Source: JAOPZW01 sp036555665 (GTDB lineage Bacteria > Actinomycetota > Thermoleophilia > Solirubrobacterales > Solirubrobacteraceae). From it: a stretch of DNA of 13,418 nucleotides. The notes under the pieces were generated by a model that saw only the letters and a program-made list of their open reading frames with translations, was not told the origin of the DNA and ran no database searches. Shown here piece after piece: positions 1 through 7,444 of the stretch. The stretch is taken from positions 1 to 13,418 of the forward strand of contig DATBKW010000083.1 in assembly GCA_036555665.1 (NCBI GenBank), written 5' to 3'. Both the position numbers and the translations under genes were made by a program. The first letter of the stretch is position 1. Every line of letters begins with the position of its first letter.

Positions 1-559
1 GCGCGCGCAGCTTCGGGAAGAGCCGCTCGCTCTCGACCGGCGTCAGCGTCGCGGTCGGCTCGTCGAGGATGAGGATGCGAGCGTCGCGGAACAGCGCGCG
101 AAGGATCTCGACGCGCTGCTGCTCGCCGACGGACAGCGGCCACACGCGCGCGCGGGGATCGACCTCGAGGCCGTAGCGCGCGCCGAGCTCCGCGAGCCGG
201 CGCTCGACAGCCCGCAGCTCGCGCCGCCGCAGCAGCGGCCCGCCGCGCTCGCCCATCACCATGTTCTCGGCGACGGTCAGAGTCGGCACGAGCATGAAGT
301 GCTGATGCACCATGCCGATGCCTGCGCCGATCGCCTCCTGCGGCGTGCGCACCCGCACCGGGCGCCCCTCGACCTCGATCTCGCCCGCGTCCGGCTCGTA
401 CAGCCCGTAGAGGACGTTCATCAGCGTCGTCTTGCCGGCGCCGTTCTCCCCGAGCAGCGCGTGGATCTCGCCCCCGCGGACGGTCAGGTCGACACCCTTG
501 AGCGCCTCGACGGCGTCGAAGCGCTTGACGATCCCGCGCATGCGGACGGCATCGCTCAT
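1..559 (-). CDS. ABC transporter ATP-binding protein, BMP/nucleoside importer type (3' end cut off)
   Basis: This is the cytoplasmic ATPase of an importer. The first 186 residues are visible and the rest runs off the left edge. It shows Walker A GENGAGKTT (37-45), a Q-loop in GMVHQHFMLVPTLTVAENM (82-100), the signature LSVGEQQR (142-149) and Walker B ILILDEPTA (162-170). The MVHQHFMLVP wording is characteristic of YufO/NupA-like ATPases that work with BmpA-type lipoproteins, which usually import nucleosides or similar molecules. These ATPases normally have two fused nucleotide-binding domains of about 500 residues, so most of the gene lies outside the window. The ATG at 559 overlaps the upstream stop as ATGA, which fixes the start. 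As last visible gene of the catabolic run it probably serves uptake of the operon's substrate. Permease and binding protein should follow; that is inference. Confidence 0.93.
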   Translation of the reverse strand, partial: MSDAVRMRGIVKRFDAVEALKGVDLTVRGGEIHALLGENGAGKTTLMNVLYGLYEPDAGEIEVEGRPVRVRTPQEAIGAGIGMVHQHFMLVPTLTVAENMVMGERGGPLLRRRELRAVERRLAELGARYGLEVDPRARVWPLSVGEQQRVEILRALFRDARILILDEPTATLTPVESERLFPKLRA

Positions 560-1605
560 GTCGATACGCCGGCTCCACGGCGTCCGGACGCGGCGGGCTG
601 CGGCGCGACCTCCTCGACGAAGCGCGTGATCACGTCGAGCGTTGCCTGGCCCACCGCCGGGAACGGGACGATCGCAACCTCGGAGATCTGCGGGAAGGCA
701 TCGAGGAGGGCGGCGAGCCGGTGGCGGCAGTCGGCCGCCGTGCCGGCCAGGCCGAACGCGCCGATGACCTCCGCCGGCAGCGTCCGCGCCGCCTCACGCA
801 CGATGTCGCGATCGAGGCTCCAGCCGGCGCGCTGCATCGCTGCCGCGAACGCCGCGGGCATCTCGACGCCCAGCTCGTGCAGGATCGGCCTGCTGGTGAT
901 CAGCGATGTGCCGACCATCGGCGCGATCGCGTCGGCGGCCACGCGCGGGTCGTCGGCCACGCACGTGTAGAGCCACGCGCAGACGTCGATCGAGCCGGCG
1001 TCGCGGCCCGCGCGTCGTGCGCCCTCCTCGATGCGGCGTAGCGCGTACGACCAGCCCTCGCGGGTGGCGACGTTGCCGACGATCACGCCGTCGGCGACCT
1101 GGCCGGCCAGCTCGAGCACCTTCGGCCCGCGGGCACCGACGAAGACCGGGATGTCGGCGCGTGACGGGGTGAAGTCCAGTCGCGCATCGTGCGTGTGGAC
1201 GACGCGGCCGTCGACCGTCACGCGCTCGCCGGCGAGCAGGCCCCGGACCACCGCGAGCGCCTCGCGCAGCGCCGCCGCGGGCGCTTCCCGCGTGACGCCG
1301 AGCGCGCGGTGGTTCGTGCCGCCGGCCCCGAGGCCGAGGCGCGCACGCCCATCGGAGAGCTCGTCGAGCGTCGCGATCGCGGTGGCGATCAGCGCGGCGT
1401 GTCGGCTGTACGGGTTGGTGACGCCTGGTCCGAGGAGCACGTGGCGCGTGCGCTGCGCCATCGCGGCAAGCATCGCCACGACGTCATGCTGCAGCCGATC
1501 GTCGTTGCACCAGACGGCGTCGTAGCCCAGGCGCTCGGCCTCCGCCGCGAGCTCCAGGAGCTCGGCCGCGGGTGCCTCGAGCGGCAGGGCGACGCCGATC
1601 CTCAT
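556..1605 (-). CDS. LLM-class flavin- or F420-dependent oxidoreductase (Mer-like)
   Basis: This 349-residue protein belongs to the bacterial luciferase-like monooxygenase superfamily. It has the N-terminal beta strand MRIGVALPLE, the segment GPGVTNPYSRHAA (59-71) followed by LDELSDGRARLGLGAG, and IPVFVGARGPKVLELAGQVADG, which are typical of the F420-dependent methylene-tetrahydromethanopterin reductase-like branch. Members use F420H2 or FMN to reduce or hydroxylate diverse small molecules. Which cofactor is used here cannot be told from sequence alone. An upstream in-frame ATG at 1665 exists, but its 20 extra residues lie inside hyuA and do not look conserved. The ATG at 1605 gives the usual N-terminus and an ATGA overlap with hyuA. 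The 3' end overlaps the ABC gene in the same way. It probably catalyses one redox step in the operon's pathway; the substrate is unknown. Confidence 0.93.
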   Translation of the reverse strand: MRIGVALPLEAPAAELLELAAEAERLGYDAVWCNDDRLQHDVVAMLAAMAQRTRHVLLGPGVTNPYSRHAALIATAIATLDELSDGRARLGLGAGGTNHRALGVTREAPAAALREALAVVRGLLAGERVTVDGRVVHTHDARLDFTPSRADIPVFVGARGPKVLELAGQVADGVIVGNVATREGWSYALRRIEEGARRAGRDAGSIDVCAWLYTCVADDPRVAADAIAPMVGTSLITSRPILHELGVEMPAAFAAAMQRAGWSLDRDIVREAARTLPAEVIGAFGLAGTAADCRHRLAALLDAFPQISEVAIVPFPAVGQATLDVITRFVEEVAPQPAASGRRGAGVST

Positions 1606-3743
1606 GCCTGCCGGCCCTCTGCGGGCGGAATGTCGATACGCAGGTTGCGCAAGGGGTCGACCCACAGCCGCTGGTCGGCCCCTACGAGGACGGTGGTGTC
1701 CTCGGCCTCGACGAGCGCGGGCCCCTCGAGCGCGTTGCCGGGGCGCAGCTTCTCGGCGCTGTAGGCGGCGACCTCCTGGAAGCCGCCCGCAGCGTGCAGG
1801 TAGAGGTTGCGCCGGCCCGAGATCGCGTCCGCCGCGTCCTCGCCCTCGGCCGGCTGCTCGGCGATGTCGGGCACCGGCAGCGTCGCCGCACCCTCGGCGG
1901 CGAAGGTCACCGCCTCCACCCCGGCTTGGCGGTAGGCCGAGCCTTTACCGTAGCGCGACTCATAGATCTCCGCGAAGCGATCGATCACGCGCTCGCCGCC
2001 GTCGCCAGCCGCGAGATCGTCGTCGTCGACCGGCACGCGGACGCTGTGGACCTGGCCGCGGAACTGCAGCTCGACGAAGCGGGTGATCGCGAGGTTGGTC
2101 GTCGGCAGCTGCTCGGCGCGCAGGTCGCGCTCCAGCGACTCGCGCAGCGCGTCGAGGTTCCGGCGCCAGCGGTCGAGGTCGAACGGCGCGCGCATCGGGT
2201 CCGAGGCCATCTCCACCCGCTTGACGTCGCTCATGCCGATGCCGTACGCGGAGAACACGGCCGCCGCGCCCGGGACGACGACGTGGCGACAGCCCAACCG
2301 CTGCGCGTAGGCGCCGGCGTGCAGGCCGGCTGCGCCCCCGTACGCGAAGATCGTGAAGCCGGCCGGGTCGAGTCCGCGCTCGATGGTGATCTTGCGGATG
2401 AGGTCCGCCATCTGCGCGTTGGCGATCTCGACGATCGCCGCGGCGGCGGCCTCGGGGGCGATGCCGAGGGGATCGGCGATGCGCTCGGTGACCGCGGCCA
2501 GCGCTCCGGCGTGGTCGAGCTTGATGCGCCCCCCGAGGAAGTAGCCGGGATCGATCGCGCCGAGCACCACGTTGGCGTCGGTGACCGTCGGCTCCGTCCC
2601 GCCGGCGCCGTAGCAGACCGGTCCCGGCGAGGCCCCAGCGCTCTGAGGGCCGACCTTGAGCACGCCGCTCTCGAGCTCGATCCACGCGATGCTGCCGCCG
2701 CCGGCGCCGATCGACGTGACGTCGATCACCGGTACCGCCACCGGGTACTTGGCGAAGACCGGCGCATCGGCGTACGAGGGCTCGCCCTCGACGATCACTC
2801 CGACGTCGAAGCTCGTGCCGCCGACGTCCGTGGCGATCACCGGGTCCATGCCCAGCCGCTCGGCCATGGCCCGCGTGCCGAGCATGCCCCCGGCCGGACC
2901 CGACGCGAGCAGCGTCACCCCGCGCTCGCGCGCCTCCGCGATCGACGACACGCCGCCGGCGGAATGCATCACCGCGATGCCGCCCTCGTGGCCGTCCTCG
3001 CGCAGGCGCTCCTCCATCCGCGTGAGGTAGTCGTGCACGCCGGGCGTGAGGTAGGCGTTCAGGACGGTGGTCGCGGTGCGCTCGTATTCGCGCACGACCG
3101 GGACGAGGTCACTGGAGGCGCTGACGAACCACGGGCGCGACCCGTTGCCGTTCGCGCTTTCGGCGCGCCCGCGCAGCCAGTCCCGCACGCGGCGCTCGTG
3201 GTCGGGATTGAGGAATGACCACAGAAAGCTCACCGCGACCGCCTCGACGCCGTCGTCGTGGAGGCGGTCGAGCACGTCGTCGAGGCGCTCCTCGTGCAGC
3301 GGGACGACGATCTCGCCGCTGCGATCAACGCGCTCCTCGACACCGTGGATCCGCGCGCGCGGGACGACGGGATCGGCCTTGTGCAGGTTCGCGACGTCGA
3401 TGATCTCCGCCTCGCTGAGCCCGGCGACCTTCTGGACCGTGCGACCGATGAGGATCGCGTCTTCGTGGCCGCGCGTGGTCAGCAGCGCGGTGCGCGCGCC
3501 GGTGCGCGTGATGAGGATGTTCGTGGCCACGGTCGTGCCGTGCGCGAAGACGCTGGTCTCGGCGAGCAGCTCGGCGCGCGATCGACCCAGCCGCCTGGCC
3601 ACCTCCTCCACCGCGTTGAGCACGCCGCGCTCGAAGTCGGGCGGGGTGGAGGGCGACTTGGCACGCGTGATCGCCCCGCCGTCCTCGACGGCGACGCAGT
3701 CGGTGAAGGTGCCGCCGCTGTCGACGGCGATCACGAAGCTCAT
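1602..3743 (-). CDS. hyuA: Hydantoinase/oxoprolinase subunit A (ATP-binding, ASKHA fold)
   Basis: This 713-residue protein has the normal length for HyuA, the ATP-dependent subunit of N-methylhydantoinase, 5-oxoprolinase and acetone/acetophenone carboxylase complexes. The first phosphate loop VDSGGTFTDC (7-16) is followed by HGTTVATN (69-76), SGPAGG (281-286), DVGGTSFD (306-313), SIGAGGGS (344-351) and GPQSAGASPGPVCYG (365-379). All the ATP-binding motifs look intact. In the family this subunit phosphorylates the substrate or bicarbonate and works with HyuB, which lies directly upstream with an ATGA overlap. The start at 3743 is chosen because the family N-terminus begins there; the 86 extra upstream in-frame residues lie inside hyuB and are arginine-rich shadow sequence. 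Hydantoin opening, lactam opening and carboxylation cannot be told apart from this subunit. Confidence 0.95.
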   Translation of the reverse strand: MSFVIAVDSGGTFTDCVAVEDGGAITRAKSPSTPPDFERGVLNAVEEVARRLGRSRAELLAETSVFAHGTTVATNILITRTGARTALLTTRGHEDAILIGRTVQKVAGLSEAEIIDVANLHKADPVVPRARIHGVEERVDRSGEIVVPLHEERLDDVLDRLHDDGVEAVAVSFLWSFLNPDHERRVRDWLRGRAESANGNGSRPWFVSASSDLVPVVREYERTATTVLNAYLTPGVHDYLTRMEERLREDGHEGGIAVMHSAGGVSSIAEARERGVTLLASGPAGGMLGTRAMAERLGMDPVIATDVGGTSFDVGVIVEGEPSYADAPVFAKYPVAVPVIDVTSIGAGGGSIAWIELESGVLKVGPQSAGASPGPVCYGAGGTEPTVTDANVVLGAIDPGYFLGGRIKLDHAGALAAVTERIADPLGIAPEAAAAAIVEIANAQMADLIRKITIERGLDPAGFTIFAYGGAAGLHAGAYAQRLGCRHVVVPGAAAVFSAYGIGMSDVKRVEMASDPMRAPFDLDRWRRNLDALRESLERDLRAEQLPTTNLAITRFVELQFRGQVHSVRVPVDDDDLAAGDGGERVIDRFAEIYESRYGKGSAYRQAGVEAVTFAAEGAATLPVPDIAEQPAEGEDAADAISGRRNLYLHAAGGFQEVAAYSAEKLRPGNALEGPALVEAEDTTVLVGADQRLWVDPLRNLRIDIPPAEGRQA

Positions 3744-5974
3744 CCCGCCTCCGTCCGCAGCGCCGCCGAAGCGATCCATTCGCTCGCCAGCCGCGCGTCG
3801 TCGAGGAGCGGATCTTCGGGCTGCGCGATCTCGACCTCGAGCAGCGTCGTGCAGCCCGGGCAATAGAACTCGCGAAGCTCGAACCGCGCGCCGCCGATCC
3901 GGGCTGGGTTGACCTCGGGCCCGATGCGCTGGACCGGGAAGCGCGCCTGCGCCGCCAGCTCCTTGTAAGGCGCGTCGGCGGGACCAAGCTCGGTGCCGCA
4001 CCGACAGCGATAGACCGGGGCGTCACCGCGGACGTCGTAGAAGAGCGACTCGAGCAGCCGCACACCTTCGCCATCGGCGTCCCACTGCGTCGCGGCGCGG
4101 CCGCCGTCGTCGAGTCCGGCGGCACGGCGTCGCTCCGTTCGCAGGCGCGCGCGCTCGGCCTCGGTGGCGGCCGCGTCGACTGCGCCGTCGCGCCCGAGCA
4201 CGACGCCCCACGCGCGCCGCGCCCACTCCGGCGTGACGAGCATCCGCTCGACGTCCTGCGCGACGAGCTGCGGATCGCGGTCGAGGGGGTCGCCGTACCC
4301 ACCGCCGCCCTGCGACACGACGGCGTAGACGTCGCCGAGCCGCATCGACGTCGACGCGTACGCGCCGTAGCGCTCGAGCTCGCCCTCGAGCTCCTCCAGC
4401 GACTGCGGCAGGTCTCCGGCCGCGAAGCGCTGCGCGAGGTTCGACCGACGCAGGATCGAGAACTGGTTGGTGCAGGACGGATAGCCGCCGCCCAGTCCCG
4501 GGGACTCGGGCTGCTCGATCCCAAAGGTGTGCATGATCTTGGTCGGGATCTCCTCGACCCCGTGCACCGTGTAGATCATGCTGATGCCCGCGCCGCCGCG
4601 GAACATCCCAGGACCGCCCGAGTCCGGCGTCTGGCGGCGGTAGAGATAGAGGATCGGGTAGCGCAGCTCGTAGCTCTCGACGTTGGCGATCGTCGCCCGC
4701 AGCGAGCTCGTGTGGCCCCCGGTGTCGATGCCGTCACGGGTGGGCATCGCGCCGCCGCCGCCCGCCATGCCGTCGAGCATCGGCCCGCCGAAGCGCCCGC
4801 CGCCGGGCTCGAAGCCGAACAGCTCCTCGAGCGCCTTGACCCCCTGCCAGCCGGCCATCGCGCGCTCGCGGTGGGCGGTCGACGCGGCGAGCATCTTGCC
4901 GGCGACGATGCTCGCGAGGTTACGGACCTCCCAGATCGCCGTGGTGGTCGACTTCGACACGCCCGCGGGCGGCGCCGCGTGGCACACCGTCCCGGGCTTG
5001 GACTCGATCGAGAGCACCCGCGACACGCCGGCCGGCGACCACGGGATCTCCCAGCACAGGTAGACCATCGTCGCGGCGAGCACGCCGCCGACCAGGCCCG
5101 GGTAGGCGCAGTTGATGACGGCGGGGGCCTGCTTGGCGGTCTCGGTGAAGTCGAAAGCCAGGTGGCTGCGCTCCTTGCGCAGCGTCACGTGGCAGTCGTA
5201 GATGTCGTCGCCGAACTCGATGTAGCCGCGATGGCGCCACACGCCGTCGGGCAGCTCCTCCAGGCGCGCGCGCATCCGCGCCTCGGTGTAGTCGATGATG
5301 TCCTGCATCGCGGCGAGCACCGTCTCGGTGCCGAACTCGCGGCACGTGTCGAGCAGGCGCCGGCGGATGACTTCGACCGCGGCGATCTTCGCTCGCAGGT
5401 CGAGGCCCAGCAGATCGGGCAGGCGCGAGTTGTTCAGGTAGGTGTGCTCGACGTCGGCGCGGATGCGGCCGGCCTCGACGATCTTGATCGGCCCGATGAG
5501 CGGCTGCTCGCCGTGGATGTCCGCCGCGTCGAGCTGCACCTGGCCGGCGGTCGGCCCACCGACGTCGATCGCGTGCAGCGACGCCCCGGCCCAGGCGATG
5601 AGCTCCTCGCCGTCGAAGATCGGCGCCACGACCTGCACACAGTTCTGGTGGCAGACCGAAACGTACGGGTCGTTGCACAGGAAGACGTCGCCGGGCGCGA
5701 ACCCCGGGTTGTCGCCGTAGCGCTCGAGCAGGTGGCGCACCAGCGAGGACAGCGTCGTGGCCTGCGCGCAGATGAAGTTGTCGATGTAGACGAGGTCGCC
5801 GGTGGCTGTCATGAGGCCGGCGTTCATGTCGAACACCTCGGTGGCCACCGGCGAACCCGAAAGCCGGCTGATCGTCAGGGCCCCTTCGTCGTTGATGTAC
5901 CAGAGGCGATGTCTGACGATCTCGAAGACGGCGGGATCGAGCCTCAGCCCGATGCCCGCATGCGCGACGGACAC
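3740..5974 (-). CDS. hyuB: Hydantoinase B/oxoprolinase-family subunit with C-terminal acetone-carboxylase-gamma-like tail
   Basis: This 744-residue protein pairs with HyuA. Residues 10-617 are a HyuB core: DPAVFEIVRHRL near the start, GDVFLCNDPY (95-104), H109, HAIDVGGPTAG (134-144) and the terminal VSQGGGGYGDP motif. Where the family usually has H-x-x-D, as in HLPD or HQND, this protein reads H109-Q-N-C112, so an expected metal-ligand Asp is Cys. From about residue 618 there is an extra ~127-residue tail with YRCRCG (C657, C659) and FYCPGCTTLLEVE (C705, C708). This resembles the small Zn-binding gamma subunit of acetone carboxylase. The tail suggests a carboxylase-like role, while the hydrolase-rich context suggests hydantoin or lactam opening; both remain open. 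The GTG at 5974 has GAAGGG 9 bases upstream and lies 5 bases after the previous stop. No upstream ATG fits the family N-terminus. Confidence 0.93.
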   Translation of the reverse strand: MSVAHAGIGLRLDPAVFEIVRHRLWYINDEGALTISRLSGSPVATEVFDMNAGLMTATGDLVYIDNFICAQATTLSSLVRHLLERYGDNPGFAPGDVFLCNDPYVSVCHQNCVQVVAPIFDGEELIAWAGASLHAIDVGGPTAGQVQLDAADIHGEQPLIGPIKIVEAGRIRADVEHTYLNNSRLPDLLGLDLRAKIAAVEVIRRRLLDTCREFGTETVLAAMQDIIDYTEARMRARLEELPDGVWRHRGYIEFGDDIYDCHVTLRKERSHLAFDFTETAKQAPAVINCAYPGLVGGVLAATMVYLCWEIPWSPAGVSRVLSIESKPGTVCHAAPPAGVSKSTTTAIWEVRNLASIVAGKMLAASTAHRERAMAGWQGVKALEELFGFEPGGGRFGGPMLDGMAGGGGAMPTRDGIDTGGHTSSLRATIANVESYELRYPILYLYRRQTPDSGGPGMFRGGAGISMIYTVHGVEEIPTKIMHTFGIEQPESPGLGGGYPSCTNQFSILRRSNLAQRFAAGDLPQSLEELEGELERYGAYASTSMRLGDVYAVVSQGGGGYGDPLDRDPQLVAQDVERMLVTPEWARRAWGVVLGRDGAVDAAATEAERARLRTERRRAAGLDDGGRAATQWDADGEGVRLLESLFYDVRGDAPVYRCRCGTELGPADAPYKELAAQARFPVQRIGPEVNPARIGGARFELREFYCPGCTTLLEVEIAQPEDPLLDDARLASEWIASAALRTEAG

Positions 5975-5979
5975 GACGA

Positions 5980-6684
5980 TCAGCCCTTCAGCGCAGCGGC
6001 GTGCGTCTCCTCGGTGAGCTTCGCCGCCTCCGCTCGCTGGTCGCCGACCCACTTGTCGGGCGGCAGGATCAGGTCCTCGATCTCGTCGAGCCCGATGACG
6101 GCACCGAAATACACCTCGACCTTGGCGAGCGTGTCGTCGTGGAAGCTCTTGCGCGGGCCGGCCACGCAGTCGCGAAGGACGATGATGTCCATGTCGCGGT
6201 AGTAGCCGTCGCGGATCGTGGTCTCGACGCAGAAGTCGGTGTTGCAGCCGGAGATCAGCAGCTGCTCGATGCCGAGCATCCGCAGCTTGGTGTCCAGCGT
6301 GGTCTCGAAGAACACCGACGCGCGGTGCTTCTCGACGATGAAGTCCTCGGGACGGATCGCGTCCTGCACCTCGTCGACGAAGTCCACCTCCCACGTGCCG
6401 CGCAGGCATGGCGCCCAGTGCTGCTTCTGGATGTGCGACGGGATCCGCCGCCGGCTGCGGGTGACGTCCTCGGGGTAGTGGATCTGCTGCGACCAGAGCA
6501 CCGGCATTCCTTGGCCGCGGGCGACGTCGACCGCGCGCAGGATGTCGGGCAGCACGGCGCGCTGGTTGGCGGTCCCGATCCCGGCCTTCTCCATCTGGCT
6601 CTCGGGGTCGCAGAACCCTTTCTGCATGTCGATCACCAGCAGGGCCGTAACGGTCGGATCGATGAACGGGTCACTGAAGGCCAT
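5980..6684 (-). CDS. Isochorismatase-family cysteine amidohydrolase
   Basis: This 234-residue cytoplasmic hydrolase has the family's full catalytic triad. D19 is in LLVIDMQKGF, K119 in FIVEKHRASVFFET, and the nucleophile C152 is in SGCNTDFCVETT, where a non-proline cis-peptide region precedes the cysteine. Relatives include N-carbamoylsarcosine amidase, ureidoacrylate amidase (RutB), biuret hydrolase and nicotinamidase; they cleave amide or carbamoyl C-N bonds and release ammonia. The neighbouring HyuAB makes an N-carbamoyl amino acid or similar acyclic amide a reasonable substrate, but this is inferred from context. The ATG at 6684 is preceded by GAGG at 7 bases, which overlaps the end of the regulator gene. 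The 47 residues of open frame further upstream lie inside that regulator gene and are shadow sequence. Confidence 0.94.
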   Translation of the reverse strand: MAFSDPFIDPTVTALLVIDMQKGFCDPESQMEKAGIGTANQRAVLPDILRAVDVARGQGMPVLWSQQIHYPEDVTRSRRRIPSHIQKQHWAPCLRGTWEVDFVDEVQDAIRPEDFIVEKHRASVFFETTLDTKLRMLGIEQLLISGCNTDFCVETTIRDGYYRDMDIIVLRDCVAGPRKSFHDDTLAKVEVYFGAVIGLDEIEDLILPPDKWVGDQRAEAAKLTEETHAAALKG

Positions 6685-6688
6685 CGGG

Positions 6689-7444
6689 CTACCTCGCTTT
6701 GGTCGTTCGGTTGGGTTCGTCGGTGCTTCGGTCGACCAGCACGTCGACGTCCTGCTCGACGCCGCGCAGGTGGTCGACGAGTGCGGTACGCGCGCCCAGC
6801 GCGTCGCCGGCGCGGACCGCCTCATAGATGCGCCGGTGCTCGCGCAGCGAGCGCTCCGGGCGCCCTGGCTCGTTCCAGAGTGCCCCGCGCTCGCGCAGCA
6901 ACTCTCGGCCGAGGCTCTCGGTGAGGTGGCGCAGCGCTGTGTTGCCGGACGCGGCGGCGAGCGCGGTGTGGAAGGCCAGGTCGGCCTCGACCAGGCCCGG
7001 GACGTCCGGGCCGTCGATGGCCTCCTCCATATCGTCGAGCGCGGACTTCATCGCGCCGAGGTCGTTCGCGCGCTCGGCGGCCAGCTCGGCGGCCACGGCC
7101 TCCAGGCCGCGCCGGACCTCGAGCAGCTCGTGGACCTCGCCCTGATGGCGCTGGGTCCATTGCAGCCATTCCGACGGCAGGTCGCCGTCGGCGCGGACGA
7201 AGGTTCCCGAGCCGTGGCGGATCTCCACGAGGCCGAGCGCGCCGAGGAACTGCACCGCCTCGCGGACGGTGGAGCGGCTCACGCCGAGCTGCTCGGCGAG
7301 CTCACGTTCGGACGGCAGCTGCTCGCCCGCCCGCAGCGACCCCACTTCGATGAGCTCCCGTAGCTGCCCGGCGACGCGCTCCTTGATACCGAGGCTCGGC
7401 AGGCGTTCGAGGGTCACCGCGCGCCGCTGCGAGCGTTTGCTCAT
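6689..7444 (-). CDS. GntR-family transcriptional regulator, FadR/FCD subfamily
   Basis: This 251-residue regulator has an N-terminal winged helix-turn-helix (about 20-85: KERVAGQLRELI, LPSERELAEQLGVSRSTVREA, LGLVEIRHGSGTFV). An all-helical FCD effector domain covers about 105-235. The FCD metal site appears complete, with D155 and H159 in EADLAFH, H203 in LREHRRIYEAV and H225 in LVDHLRG. FCD proteins of this kind usually bind a metal-chelated carboxylate or similar small effector. It sits in the middle of the run, overlapping the ureohydrolase gene as ATGA (7441-7444) and ending 4 bases before the isochorismatase gene. It is therefore co-transcribed and probably autoregulated. The inverted repeat at 12164-12190 is its likely operator. 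The effector is unknown but is probably the operon's substrate or an intermediate. Confidence 0.94.
   Translation of the reverse strand: MSKRSQRRAVTLERLPSLGIKERVAGQLRELIEVGSLRAGEQLPSERELAEQLGVSRSTVREAVQFLGALGLVEIRHGSGTFVRADGDLPSEWLQWTQRHQGEVHELLEVRRGLEAVAAELAAERANDLGAMKSALDDMEEAIDGPDVPGLVEADLAFHTALAAASGNTALRHLTESLGRELLRERGALWNEPGRPERSLREHRRIYEAVRAGDALGARTALVDHLRGVEQDVDVLVDRSTDEPNRTTKAR

Noticed and set aside
1572..3218. Long plus-strand open frame of 548 codons
   Set aside because: It lies antisense to hyuA and has arginine-, histidine- and aspartate-rich low-complexity content typical of high-GC shadow frames. No family motif is visible, while the opposite strand encodes a full conserved protein.
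3744..4001. Extended N-terminus for HyuA
   Set aside because: The extra 86 residues are out-of-frame hyuB sequence; the family N-terminus begins at MSFVIAVDSGG (3743).
4529..6202. Long plus-strand open frame of 557 codons
   Set aside because: It is a shadow of hyuB and the isochorismatase gene; the composition is biased and no motifs are seen.
5975..6409. Extended N-terminus for HyuB
   Set aside because: The extra 145 residues overlap the isochorismatase gene in another frame and are arginine-rich; the GTG at 5974 with a ribosome-binding site fits better.
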